A stretch of DNA of 32,789 nt from Occallatibacter sp. (GTDB lineage: Bacteria > Acidobacteriota > Terriglobia > Terriglobales > Acidobacteriaceae). The position numbers and the translations under genes were made by a program. The stretch spans positions 1 through 32,789 of the forward strand of contig JARLGE010000122.1 in the NCBI GenBank assembly GCA_031296215.1. Reading direction: 5' to 3'. This document shows, in pieces, positions 16,440 to 24,071 of the stretch (the stretch's first letter is position 1; the number at the start of each line of letters is the position of its first letter). The notes under the pieces are model-generated. The model was not told the origin of the DNA. It saw only the letters and a list, made by a program, of their open reading frames with translations, and did not search any database.

Positions 16440-16913
16440 CTACTCGCAGAAAACCCGCACCTTGGTCGTGTTGCCCTCGCTGCCATTCACATCCACAGTC
16501 AGGTCCTCGAGGTGGTCGATCAGCTCCTCCAGATTCTCGGGCTTGATCTGCGAAAGGGTCAGCGGGACGCCGTGCCCCTTGAGCGCGTCGTCGAGCTGGT
16601 CGTGAGCCTGGGCGGGAATCAGGCTGGCCAGCCGCACACCTGCGCGCAGCAGTTGCATGGGCACGCGCACATTCACCGACGTGGGCCCCTTCATGCCGGT
16701 CATGGACTCGTCGGCATCGACCAGCACGCGCAGGTACTTGGCGCGCGTCTTGGGGGTGGCGCCGGTTGCGCTGGAGCTCGCGGCGGACCCGGTTTGTTGT
16801 CCGACGCTTGTGGCGGGCCCCGGTTCCAGGGCGGCGATCAGGCGCTCGGCCTCGTCGGCGGTGATTTTGCCGGCGGCCAGCATCTCCAGAATCTGACGGC
16901 GATTCTCGTTCAT
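16440..16913 (-). CDS. SHOCT-like domain protein
   Basis: The open frame extends to 17309, but the ATG at 16911-16913 is preferred. It is preceded by TGGAGG, starts a recognisable domain, and removes an overlap with the upstream gene. The 157-residue product begins with a SHOCT-like two-helix motif (RRQILEMLAAGKITADEAERL, residues ~5-25). A Ser/Ala/Thr linker follows, then a globular region containing VNVRVPMQLLRAGVRLASLIP and a C-terminal segment predicted here to be beta-rich. It has no signal peptide or membrane helix. It is probably the third gene of an operon with the DUF2089 regulator and small membrane protein upstream. Its N-terminal motif repeats the C-terminal motif of that regulator. 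Confidence 0.75.
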   Translation of the reverse strand: MNENRRQILEMLAAGKITADEAERLIAALEPGPATSVGQQTGSAASSSATGATPKTRAKYLRVLVDADESMTGMKGPTSVNVRVPMQLLRAGVRLASLIPAQAHDQLDDALKGHGVPLTLSQIKPENLEELIDHLEDLTVDVNGSEGNTTKVRVFCE

Positions 16914-16948
16914 GGCATTCCTCCAGAATTTGAAACTCTTGACAGCCT

Positions 16949-17209
16949 CTACAGGATGCGGACCAGGACCTGGTTGCCGTCGGCGCGAACGTGGACGTGG
17001 GTGCCGGGTAGGCCGCCGAGAAGGCCCCAGGCCATGGCGATCAGCCGCCAGATGGTGGTGCGCGTGGTAATGGCGAACCCCACCAGCACCAGAAAGATGA
17101 GCGGCGAGAGCAGAATGACCGGAATCCACAACAGGAAAAGCGGCAGCCACAGCCGCGGCGTGTGCCAGTGTGGCGTTTGAATGCCGATGACGGCGAAGTT
17201 GGGAATCAT
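16949..17209 (-). CDS. Small two-helix membrane protein
   Basis: The 86-residue protein has two hydrophobic segments: residues ~20-47 (LWLPLFLLWIPVILLSPLIFLVLVGFAI) and a weaker one ~54-66. Its C-terminus is short and polar. Its start codon overlaps the stop of the DUF2089 gene as ATGA, a sign of translational coupling, and the SHOCT-like gene follows 35 nt later. No family is recognised. The arrangement suggests it is the membrane partner of the regulator and SHOCT-like protein, but this is inference from operon structure only. Confidence 0.7.
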   Translation of the reverse strand: MIPNFAVIGIQTPHWHTPRLWLPLFLLWIPVILLSPLIFLVLVGFAITTRTTIWRLIAMAWGLLGGLPGTHVHVRADGNQVLVRIL

Positions 17210-17592
17210 TTGCAGGCCTCCAGTGCCCGGATGGCCTCCTCGGCGTTGATCTCGCCGCTGCCGAGCCGGGCAAGGATCTCCGCGCGGGTGGGCGAGGGAT
17301 CGGTTTCAATGAAGTGCAGCAGGCCGGAGATGCGGCTCAGGCGGGCCTTGATGGTCGGATAGCTGACGCCGAAGGTCTGCTCCATCTCCTTGATGGAACC
17401 GTGGGATCGGAGAAAGGCGACGATGAAGACCTGGTCCTCCAGGCTAAGTCGCGCCAGCTCGGGAAGGGTGAACGCGCCTTCGACGGCGATCTGCTTCTCG
17501 GGGATGCGGACGCGCTCGACGATCAGCGAGCCGCCTTGCGCGATGCGTAGAAGTTCTTGCCAGTCGGAGGCGGGTTTGGGGTTTGGATCCAT
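17206..17592 (-). CDS. DUF2089-family regulator-like protein
   Basis: The 128-residue protein contains the DUF2089 helix-turn-helix-like core (LSLEDQVFIVAFLRSHGSIKEM, then GVSYPTIKARLSRI), which resembles sigma-factor/GerE-type DNA-binding helices. Many DUF2089 members carry an N-terminal zinc ribbon; none is seen here. The C-terminal ~25 residues (AEILARLGSGEINAEEAIRAL) match the SHOCT-like motif of the protein encoded two genes downstream. The frame extends to a TTG at 17646, but the ATG at 17592 is chosen because a strong sigma70-type promoter (17627-17655) would start transcription about 28 nt upstream of it. It heads the operon. Confidence 0.78.
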   Translation of the reverse strand: MDPNPKPASDWQELLRIAQGGSLIVERVRIPEKQIAVEGAFTLPELARLSLEDQVFIVAFLRSHGSIKEMEQTFGVSYPTIKARLSRISGLLHFIETDPSPTRAEILARLGSGEINAEEAIRALEACK

Positions 17593-17626
17593 GGGATGCC
17601 GTTCTCGTTTCTCAAGCACGAAAACG

Positions 17627-17655
17627 ATATTAGTAAATATATTCAATTATTGCAA
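17627..17655 (-). promoter_or_regulatory. Strong sigma70-type promoter for the DUF2089 operon
   Basis: On the minus strand, TTGCAA (17650-17655) and TAATAT (17627-17632) are separated by exactly 17 nt in a strikingly AT-rich patch of an otherwise GC-rich region. The expected start site is near 17620, giving a leader of about 28 nt before the ATG at 17592. Confidence 0.65.
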
Positions 17656-17705
17656 GCTGTTTTTGTAAGTTATTTTATTATGCTGCTCGAACACATTCAT
17701 ATTTA

Positions 17706-18215
17706 CTACCAATCGTGGTCTTCGGGGCCGACTTCGTCGGGGGCGTGGGCGATGCGGGTCAATTCGCCGCGGTCGAGCCAGATGAGGAAGCAGTCCCCGC
17801 AAGAGTCGACGATGACGTTGCCGGGGCCCGCGTAGAAATGGGTGTCCATGCGGCGGCGGCATTGCGGGCACTGGACGGTGCGTTTCAGGTCGCCGCGCTC
17901 GGGAGCGGTCTGGACGGCGGGCTTGTCCACGGCGGTCCGCAGCGCGTCGATCAGATCCAGCAGCTCCCCCATCCGCATCAGCAGGCCGTGGCACTGGGTG
18001 CAGAAGAGGAGCGGGGTCTTGGCGACTGTTGCCTGGACCAGAGGCTGGTTGCAGACGGGGCAGGCCCTGGACGTGGCCGGGTCAGGTTGGTCGCCCAGAA
18101 CCTCGACGCCGTCGTCCTCCTCACCGGGATAGAAGACTTGGTGGCAGTAGTCGCATCGATAGCCCTCGGTATCCGGCTTGGGCATGATCTCTGCGCCGCA
18201 GGCGGGACAGTTCAT
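17706..18215 (-). CDS. Triple zinc-ribbon protein (zf-TFIIB-like)
   Basis: The protein of about 169 residues has six CxxC knuckles (CPAC, CDYC, CPVC, CTQC, CPQC, CGDC), enough for three zinc ribbons. The last two resemble zf-TFIIB domains, with helices of the form LLFCTQCHGLLMRMGELLDLI and CGDCFLIWLDRGELTRIA. The start is set at the ATG whose bases overlap the stop of the SPFH gene (ATGA at 18212-18215); five codons upstream would also be open. The coupling implies the two proteins work together. The function is unknown: ribbons of this kind often mediate protein contacts rather than DNA binding. Confidence 0.78.
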   Translation of the reverse strand: MNCPACGAEIMPKPDTEGYRCDYCHQVFYPGEEDDGVEVLGDQPDPATSRACPVCNQPLVQATVAKTPLLFCTQCHGLLMRMGELLDLIDALRTAVDKPAVQTAPERGDLKRTVQCPQCRRRMDTHFYAGPGNVIVDSCGDCFLIWLDRGELTRIAHAPDEVGPEDHDW

Positions 18216-19204
18216 TGCGGCTTTCCGCACTCCGAGCAGAATTTGGCGCTAGCAGCGATGGGCTTTCCGCAATCAACGCAGAACTTGGCGGCAACGGCAG
18301 CGGCGGCAGCGCTAGCCGCGGCAGGGGCGCCGACTGAAGGGGCAGCCTGCGCCTTGAGTGAGGCGGCCAGCACCTGCGCCACGGCCGCGCCGGCGCCCAG
18401 GCCCATGCCCACCCCCGCGCCTCCGCCGGTGTTGGCGGCGGCCAGGTCGAGCGACTCGGCGGCGGCGTACTGCGTGTAACGGCCGACGTCACCCACCATG
18501 TTCATGCCGATGCGCTGGTCCAGAACCTTGGCGAGTTCCTCGGGCAGGGAGATATTCTCAACAACGAACTGGTTGAGCGCAAGCCCCAGCGCGGCGAAGG
18601 CCGGCTTGACCTGCTCGGCGATCTTCTGGGCGAGCACCGCCTGATTGGCGGTGAGGTCGAGGAAGGCGATGCCGCTGGAGGCAAAGGTTTGCGTGATCTC
18701 GGCCAGGATGGTGTCGCGAAGTTGGCCTTCGAGGTCGGCGGCGAAGTAAGCTTCGCGGGTGCCGCTAACCTGCTTGAAGAAGACCTTTGGATCGGCGATC
18801 CGGTACGAGTAGATGCCGAAGCAGCGCAGCCGCACGGCGCCGAACTCCTTGTCTCGGATGGTGATGGGCGTGGCCGTGCCCCACTTCTGGTCGATCTGTA
18901 AGCGCGTCGAGAAGAAGTAGACCTCGGACTTGAAGGGCGACTCGAAGTCCTTGTCCCAGTTCATCAGGTCGGTGAGGACGGGCAGGTTGCGCGTCGCCAG
19001 TGTATGCAGGCCGGGGCCGAAGATATCGGCGATCTTGCCTTCGTTGACGAAGGCGGCCAGTTGCGACTCGCTGACGGTGAGCTGCCCGCCGTTCTGGATC
19101 TCCAGATCGCGCATGGGGTAGCGGTAGGCGAGAACGCCGTCTTCGGGTTCATTCCACTCGATGACGTCGATGAATTGCTTGCCGAGGAAATCGATGAGGC
19201 TCAT
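18212..19204 (-). CDS. SPFH-domain protein with C-terminal zinc ribbon (YdjI-like)
   Basis: The 330-residue protein has an SPFH/virion-core-protein-like domain over about residues 20-240 (for example WGTATPITIRDKEFGAVRLRC and QFVVENISLPEEL). An Ala/Gly-rich linker follows (~255-300), then a C-terminal zinc ribbon with CVDC and CSEC. This layout resembles Bacillus YdjI, which works with zinc-ribbon and PspA partners in membrane stress. AGGAG lies just before the ATG at 19202-19204, so that start is preferred over a codon nine residues upstream. The triple zinc-ribbon gene is translationally coupled downstream. No PspA gene is present in the window. Confidence 0.85.
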   Translation of the reverse strand: MSLIDFLGKQFIDVIEWNEPEDGVLAYRYPMRDLEIQNGGQLTVSESQLAAFVNEGKIADIFGPGLHTLATRNLPVLTDLMNWDKDFESPFKSEVYFFSTRLQIDQKWGTATPITIRDKEFGAVRLRCFGIYSYRIADPKVFFKQVSGTREAYFAADLEGQLRDTILAEITQTFASSGIAFLDLTANQAVLAQKIAEQVKPAFAALGLALNQFVVENISLPEELAKVLDQRIGMNMVGDVGRYTQYAAAESLDLAAANTGGGAGVGMGLGAGAAVAQVLAASLKAQAAPSVGAPAAASAAAAAVAAKFCVDCGKPIAASAKFCSECGKPQ

Positions 19205-19298
19205 GTAATTCTCCTGCCGACACGGTACCACGCGGCGCGGGGGTGGTGTATAGCACGAAGGCGGGAGCGGACGAGATTTGCTCGGGGAGCGCGGCCGT

Positions 19299-20408
19299 TT
19301 AATATGAGCGCTTGCCGGGGCCGTTGCTGGCCGCGCGCTCCACCAGGGCGGGGAGGGTTCCGCGCGGAAATGCGGTGGACTGGCGCACCACCAGGCGGGT
19401 GGAGATGTGCCACTCCTTCTTAGCAGCGCGGGGATGTTCCCGCTCGATGCCGGCGCGAAGTGCCTCGACGGCGGCCTCCGCCAGGTCCTTGCAGGACATT
19501 TGGACTGTCGTGAGCGGCGGCAGCATGAATTGCGCCAGGTGAATGTCGTCGAAGCCGACGACGGAGATATCTTGCGGCACCGTGTGGGTGGTTTTGTAGA
19601 GCGCGTGCAGGACGCCGATGGCGGTCATGTCGTTGGAGCAGAGCACGGCCGTGGGGAGCTCGGCGAGCGCGATCAGCCGCTCCATGGCAGCCATGCCGCC
19701 TTCCATGGTGTGGTCGCCCTCGACGATGTGCTCGGCGGGAGCGGTCAGGCCCAGCTCGGCCATGGACTTGAGGAAGGCGTCGCGCCGCGCCACGGCCGAG
19801 CGCAGGCGCAGCGGGCCCGATATAAAAGCGATGCTCCTATGGCCCAGCGCGGCCAGGTGCTGTACACCCTGGCGTATGCCCTCGCCGTAGTTGACCTTGA
19901 CCACCCGAATGTTGGGCAGGTCCGGTCCGGCGTCGACAAACACCAGCGGAAACTCGCGCTCCACCAGCTTCTGCACCAGGTCCTCTTCAATGCCGAAGGT
20001 CATCACCGCCACCCCATCCACATTGCGCTGCAGCATGCGGCGGATCAGTGACGCAGTGCGCTCTGGCGAGTAGTTGGTTGAACCGATGAGAACCTCGTAG
20101 CCTTGGGCGACGGCCAGGTTTTCAAACTCCTGCACCAGTTCCGGGAAGAAGGGGTTGGTGATCTCGGAGACGATGAGGCCCAGCATGTGGCTGCGGCCGG
20201 AGACCAGGGCGCGCGCCTGGGTGTTGGGCAGGTAGCCAACCTCTTCGATGGCGCGCCATACGCGCGCGGCCAGTTCCGGGTCGACCGTGGGAATGCGGTT
20301 CACGGCGCGCGAGACGGTGGCGATGGAGACGCCGGCGCGGCTGGCGACATCGCGGATGCTCACGGCTCCCGGCCGACGGTTGGGCGGGTTGCTTCTGGGT
20401 ACGCTCAC
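19299..20408 (-). CDS. LacI/GalR-family transcriptional regulator
   Basis: The 369-residue protein has the LacI N-terminal helix-turn-helix and hinge (IRDVASRAGVSIATVSRAVN, residues ~17-36, then NTQARALVSGRSHMLGLIV). A periplasmic-binding-protein-like effector domain follows (ITNPFFPELVQEFENLA, VLCSNDMTAIGVL, VGFDDIHLAQFMLPPLTTV). Such proteins bind palindromic operators and usually respond to a sugar. No sugar-utilisation gene is adjacent, so the effector is unknown. The start is GTG at 20408. A GGAAA-GCG-TTTCC operator-like palindrome lies about 160 nt upstream and suggests autoregulation. Confidence 0.93.
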   Translation of the reverse strand: MSVPRSNPPNRRPGAVSIRDVASRAGVSIATVSRAVNRIPTVDPELAARVWRAIEEVGYLPNTQARALVSGRSHMLGLIVSEITNPFFPELVQEFENLAVAQGYEVLIGSTNYSPERTASLIRRMLQRNVDGVAVMTFGIEEDLVQKLVEREFPLVFVDAGPDLPNIRVVKVNYGEGIRQGVQHLAALGHRSIAFISGPLRLRSAVARRDAFLKSMAELGLTAPAEHIVEGDHTMEGGMAAMERLIALAELPTAVLCSNDMTAIGVLHALYKTTHTVPQDISVVGFDDIHLAQFMLPPLTTVQMSCKDLAEAAVEALRAGIEREHPRAAKKEWHISTRLVVRQSTAFPRGTLPALVERAASNGPGKRSY

Positions 20409-20522
20409 GGATAAATGGATTGTACGCTTACCCGGTGTTTCTCAACCAACAGCCGCGTCAAAAGATCCTCCGCAAGCACCCAAAAAGAGATGGTTTACAA
20501 GAGACTCTGGACAGCCTGGCCG

Positions 20523-20563
20523 GGCTCCCCGCCTCCTCGCGGAAATGGGCGGGAGCCGTTTTT
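20523..20563 (+). terminator. Terminator-like hairpin upstream of the LacI gene
   Basis: GGCTCCCCGCC (20523-20533) pairs with GGCGGGAGCC (20548-20557) with one bulged base, and GTTTTT follows on the plus strand. The geometry is that of an intrinsic terminator reading rightwards, but no rightward gene lies immediately upstream. On the minus strand the same stem would sit in the leader of the LacI mRNA. Confidence 0.4.
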
Positions 20564-20565
20564 GT

Positions 20566-20578
20566 GGAAAGCGTTTCC
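20566..20578. promoter_or_regulatory. LacI-family operator candidate
   Basis: GGAAAGCGTTTCC has inverted GGAAA/TTTCC arms around GCG, the style of LacI/GalR-family operators. It lies about 160 nt before the LacI-type gene's start and about 50 nt after the end of the MogA/MoaB gene. Confidence 0.5.
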
Positions 20579-20624
20579 CGCGTCGGGGCGACGGCCTGTG
20601 CAAGATTGCGGCGAGTAATGCGAT

Positions 20625-21104
20625 TTACGGGTGCGTCTGACCCCCTGCCGCGATTTCAAGTGCGTGGCGCAGGAGGGGGAGGATCGAGGCCAGGCACTCT
20701 TCCGCGCCCCGCCGGCTCCCCGGCAGGTTCACGATCAGCGTTGAGCCCTTGAGTCCGGCGACGGCCCGCGAAAGCCAGGCGTAGGGGTTGTGCTCGGCGC
20801 CGTGGAAACGCATGGCCTCGGCCAGTCCGGGCGCTTCGCGATCGAGGACGCGGCGGGTGGCCTCCGGGGTGCGGTCGCGGGGGCCGAGGCCGGTGCCGCC
20901 CACGGTCAGGATCAGCGCCGCGCCTTCGCGGCTGAGCTTTTCCAGCAGGTGCGCAATGGCGTCTTCGTCGTCGGGGAGCAGGTTGGCGACGATCTCCGCG
21001 CCGGGCCACTCGGCCCCGAGCCGCGCGGCGACAGCGGGCCCGGCTGTGTCTTCCAGCAGCCCCTGAGAGCAGCGGTCGGAGAGGGTGAGAACGGCGAGGC
21101 GCAT
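20625..21104 (-). CDS. mog: MogA/MoaB-family molybdopterin adenylyltransferase
   Basis: The 159-residue protein belongs to the MoaB/Mog fold, which adenylylates molybdopterin ahead of molybdenum insertion in the cytoplasm. It starts with the family pattern LAVLTLSDRCSQG, keeps the nucleotide-binding signature TVGGTGLGPRDRTPEAT (~residues 68-84), and has the NLPGSRRGAEE motif (~126-136; usually LPGSPxG). No other molybdenum-cofactor gene is nearby. Whether it acts as Mog or as a MoaB paralogue cannot be settled from sequence alone. The ribosome-binding site is weak. It is followed by the LacI gene on the same strand after a 216-nt spacer. Confidence 0.85.
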   Translation of the reverse strand: MRLAVLTLSDRCSQGLLEDTAGPAVAARLGAEWPGAEIVANLLPDDEDAIAHLLEKLSREGAALILTVGGTGLGPRDRTPEATRRVLDREAPGLAEAMRFHGAEHNPYAWLSRAVAGLKGSTLIVNLPGSRRGAEECLASILPLLRHALEIAAGGQTHP

Positions 21105-21125
21105 GAGAATGATTGTAGCCGCGGC

Positions 21126-22064
21126 CTATTCCGCGTGGGCCGGAAGCACGTTGATCGTGTGCAGCCAGGTCTCCACGCTCGCGGGCCAGGTGGTGACGGG
21201 AAGCGCGGTGCGGCGCAGGCCGTAGCCGTGGCCGCCCTGGGCGTAGATGTGCAGCTCGGCGGGCGCCTTGGCGTTCTTCAGTTGCTCGAAGTAGACCGTC
21301 GCGTTCTCCACGTGGACCGGATCGTCCTCCGCCTGCACGATGAAGGTGGGCGGCGTGTCGGCAGTGGGGTTGATCTCGGGGTTGGGCGCGAAGTTCTTGT
21401 CCGCCAGGGCCAGGTAGCCGGGATAGACGACGACGGCAAAGTCAGGACGGCAACTGAGCTGGTCGGCTGCGTCGACGTGGAGGTAGAGACGCTGATCGTA
21501 ATGGGTGCTGAGGGCCGCGGCCAGGTGCCCGCCGGCGGAGAATCCAAGCACGCCAACGCGGCTGGGATCGATGCCCCATTCCTTGGCATGCTCGCGGACC
21601 AGGCCCATGGCGCGCTGCGCATCCTGCAAAGCCGCCGGCGACTTGGGCCAGGGCCCCGTGTTGGGTACGCGGTACTTGAGCAGCACGCAGGTGACGCCGG
21701 CGGAGTTGAGCCAGTCGCAGACTTCGGTGCCTTCGAGATCGATGGCCAGGATGCTGTAACCGCCGCCGGGAAAGACCACCACCGCCGGGGCCGGACCGTT
21801 GCTGCCCGCCTTCGCTGGGTAGAGAGTAAGCGTGGGCGCCGACACGTTGCCCAGTCGCACCAGCGGACGGCCGGCGATGAGGTTGTCTTTGGCGGTGGTC
21901 ATGTCGGCTTCAGCGGGCGGGTTGGCGGGCGCGCCGGGCGCCGCGCCGGGCCACAGCGGCAGCGTGACGTGGCCGGGATCCGGCGGCCAGCCGGAGGATT
22001 GTGCGGCGAGGTTTGCGGTCATGGTCAAGGCTGCACCTAAAAGGATAAGTCCGATTCTCTGCAT
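21126..22064 (-). CDS. Secreted alpha/beta-hydrolase (BD-FAE-like esterase)
   Basis: The 312-residue protein begins with a signal peptide (hydrophobic residues ~4-21), then VTLPLWPGAAPG, an opening often seen in secreted acetyl-xylan/feruloyl esterase-like hydrolases. The oxyanion loop is VVVFPGGGY (~95-103) and the nucleophile elbow GFSAGG places Ser176. A likely acid is Asp248 (AEDDPVH) and a likely base His279 (GGHGYG). The substrate is probably an ester on plant polysaccharide or a small acyl ester, by family analogy. The frame is open to 22160, but the ATG at 22062-22064 is chosen because it starts the signal peptide. It ends 21 nt before the MogA/MoaB gene begins. Confidence 0.85.
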   Translation of the reverse strand: MQRIGLILLGAALTMTANLAAQSSGWPPDPGHVTLPLWPGAAPGAPANPPAEADMTTAKDNLIAGRPLVRLGNVSAPTLTLYPAKAGSNGPAPAVVVFPGGGYSILAIDLEGTEVCDWLNSAGVTCVLLKYRVPNTGPWPKSPAALQDAQRAMGLVREHAKEWGIDPSRVGVLGFSAGGHLAAALSTHYDQRLYLHVDAADQLSCRPDFAVVVYPGYLALADKNFAPNPEINPTADTPPTFIVQAEDDPVHVENATVYFEQLKNAKAPAELHIYAQGGHGYGLRRTALPVTTWPASVETWLHTINVLPAHAE

Positions 22065-22246
22065 GGCGGGAGTTCCCCCCGAAGAACATCGCAAGGATGA
22101 TTGCAGTCTCGGGCGGTCGAGCGCAAATCCGCATGCGCGGCGGCGGGCTGCTTCAACCATTGCTTGGAGAGCCCATCTCGGCTGGAATAGAGTGGATGAA
22201 AGCCGAGCGCGCCATGCCCTGACGCGCGCAGCAGCGGAGGGGGTCG

Positions 22247-23434
22247 ATGCGAATCTTGACTTTGATTGCCGGCGTGCTGTGCCTGTTTGCCGTGCTGCTC
22301 GACGCCTTCCAGACCATCATTCTGCCGCGCCGCGCGACGGGGCGTTTCCGGCTGACTCGCATCTTCTACATCGTCACCTGGAAGCCATGGGTGTTTTTCA
22401 CCCAGCGGCTGTGCAAGACGCGCAGGCGCGAGGCGGTCTTCAGCTACTACGGGCCCATGTCGCTCATCTTTCTGCTGGCGGTGTGGGCGGCGGCCATGGT
22501 GGCCGGCTTCGCGCTCATCTACTATGCGCTGGGCAGCCCCTTCAACGACGGCGCGCGGCAGGCCGGCCTGCTCTCGGACTTCTACGTGAGCGGGACCACG
22601 CTGTTCACGCTGGGACTTGGCGACGTGACGCCGCACACCGGATGGGTGCGCGGGGTGGTCATTCTGGAGTCGGGCACGGGCCTCGGCCTTCTGGCCGTGG
22701 TGATGGGCTATTTCCCCGTGCTCTACAGCGCGTTCTCGCGGCGCGAGGTAAGCATTTCACTTCTGGATGCGCGGGCCGGGTCGCCGCCGACCGCGGCGGA
22801 GTTGCTGCGCCGCCACTCCTATGAAGGCGGAGAACACGCACTGGCGCTCCTGCTGGTCGAGTGGGAGCGTTGGTCGGCGGAGCTGCTGGAGAGCCACATC
22901 TCCTATCCCCTGCTGTGCTACTTCCGCTCCCAGCACACCAACCAGAGCTGGATCAGCGCCCTGACCGCGGTGCTCGACACGTCGGCGCTGCTGATCGCCG
23001 GGGTGCGCGGCCACGAGGCGAGACAGGCGCAACTGACCTTTGCCATGGCGCGCCATGCGCTGGTGGACCTGTCGCAGATCTTCTCGTTAGCTCCGGTCAC
23101 CGACGCGCCCGACCGGCTGCCCGCGGCGCGTTACGACCAGCTCTACGCGCTGCTCTGCCAGAGCGGCGTCAGCGTCTGCCGCGACGGCAGCTCCTATGAG
23201 CGGCTGCGCGAGATGCGTGCGCTCTACGAGGGCTACGCCGCGGCGCTGAGCGATTATCTGTGCATGCCGCTGCCGCCCTGGATCGCCGATCAGCCGCACA
23301 AGGACAACTGGCTGGCGGTGGCCAAGCTGCGCGCCCAGACCGAGGCGGCCAACTCGGGCTCGGAGTCGGCTGGTCAGAGCGGACTGCCGGCGCAGACCAT
23401 CGCCACGCTGGTGGACGATCACCACGACTTTTGA
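22247..23434 (+). CDS. Potassium-channel-family protein with large cytoplasmic domain
   Basis: The 395-residue protein has an N-terminal helix (residues ~2-26), a second membrane helix (~72-95) and a re-entrant pore loop with the selectivity filter TLGLGDVTP (~121-129). A further helix (~134-161) and a soluble domain of about 230 residues follow. The filter matches the K+ channel consensus TxGxGD, but has leucine where most bacterial channels have tyrosine. The cytoplasmic part is mostly helical and no RCK domain is recognised, so gating is unknown. GGAGG at 22236-22240 is well placed before the ATG. It diverges from the hydrolase gene. Confidence 0.85.
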   Translation: MRILTLIAGVLCLFAVLLDAFQTIILPRRATGRFRLTRIFYIVTWKPWVFFTQRLCKTRRREAVFSYYGPMSLIFLLAVWAAAMVAGFALIYYALGSPFNDGARQAGLLSDFYVSGTTLFTLGLGDVTPHTGWVRGVVILESGTGLGLLAVVMGYFPVLYSAFSRREVSISLLDARAGSPPTAAELLRRHSYEGGEHALALLLVEWERWSAELLESHISYPLLCYFRSQHTNQSWISALTAVLDTSALLIAGVRGHEARQAQLTFAMARHALVDLSQIFSLAPVTDAPDRLPAARYDQLYALLCQSGVSVCRDGSSYERLREMRALYEGYAAALSDYLCMPLPPWIADQPHKDNWLAVAKLRAQTEAANSGSESAGQSGLPAQTIATLVDDHHDF

Positions 23435-24071
23435 GATGCGCTACTGCGCGTAAGTCCCTTGTTTTGGGCCTAAAAATGAGATTTACCGATGTAACCTGTG
23501 TGTGTTCATGGGGTTAGGGCGAAAGTGGGGGGGGTACCCCCCTATGTAGCGGTTTTGGGACCCTGCGGAAGCCGAGACAGGAGGAGAAGCGGGGCGTCGA
23601 AGGTCTGCTTGGCTCATGCTCTCAAAACCCATTGTGCGCCCCAGGAACCTAATTATCTGCAAATGCGCGGAGAAAGATGCTGGATACAAAAGAATGCCGC
23701 AACAGGAAGTGCTGTTTACGACAGAGTAACTTCCGGGTTGACGACCACTCGGGACTAACGAAGGCAGAAGCTGCGTCCGGTGTGGCGCGGGTGCCGCCGT
23801 GAACTAGGTCGGCTTGTCCGGTCCGGGGTACCGTTCGGAGCGTTTCGAGAACAGCTTGATCAGATCTTCAGACATGGTTCTTAGCACCCTCGCTACCGCA
23901 TGACAGGTAAAGCAATGAAGCACTAAAAAAATAATTGAGGAATCCGGGTTTTTCAGGTTATGCTTCCGGCAGCCTTGGGTATCTGTGTTCCCGAGTGCAA
24001 CACCACGCAGGACCAAGACAAAGCAGCTCTCTCCTAAGCTCGCCTGAATACACCGCTCGGAGCTCATCGAT
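23435..24071. other. Gene-poor spacer, 637 nt
   Basis: No convincing gene is seen. Short open frames on both strands lack ribosome-binding sites, family motifs or coding-like composition. Base composition is lower in GC than the flanking genes over much of the stretch. The clearest structure is a G-run/C-run palindrome at 23529-23542. The last ~15 nt hold the GGAG ribosome-binding site of the next gene. Confidence 0.6.
23529..23542. repeat. GGGGGGTACCCCCC palindrome
   Basis: A perfect 14-bp palindrome of six G, TA, six C, extended by two more G on the left. It sits in a non-coding spacer close to the end of the potassium-channel gene. I associate such motifs with intergenic repeats in acidobacterial genomes, but this cannot be checked here. 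Confidence 0.5.

Noticed and set aside
20790-22040. 416-codon plus-strand frame opposite the MogA/MoaB and hydrolase genes
   Set aside because: It spans two well-supported minus-strand genes and translates to Gly/Arg/Val-rich sequence with no domain.
23804-24067. 87-codon minus-strand frame in the spacer before the G1 peptidase
   Set aside because: No ribosome-binding site and no motif; part of it lies over the control region of the peptidase gene.
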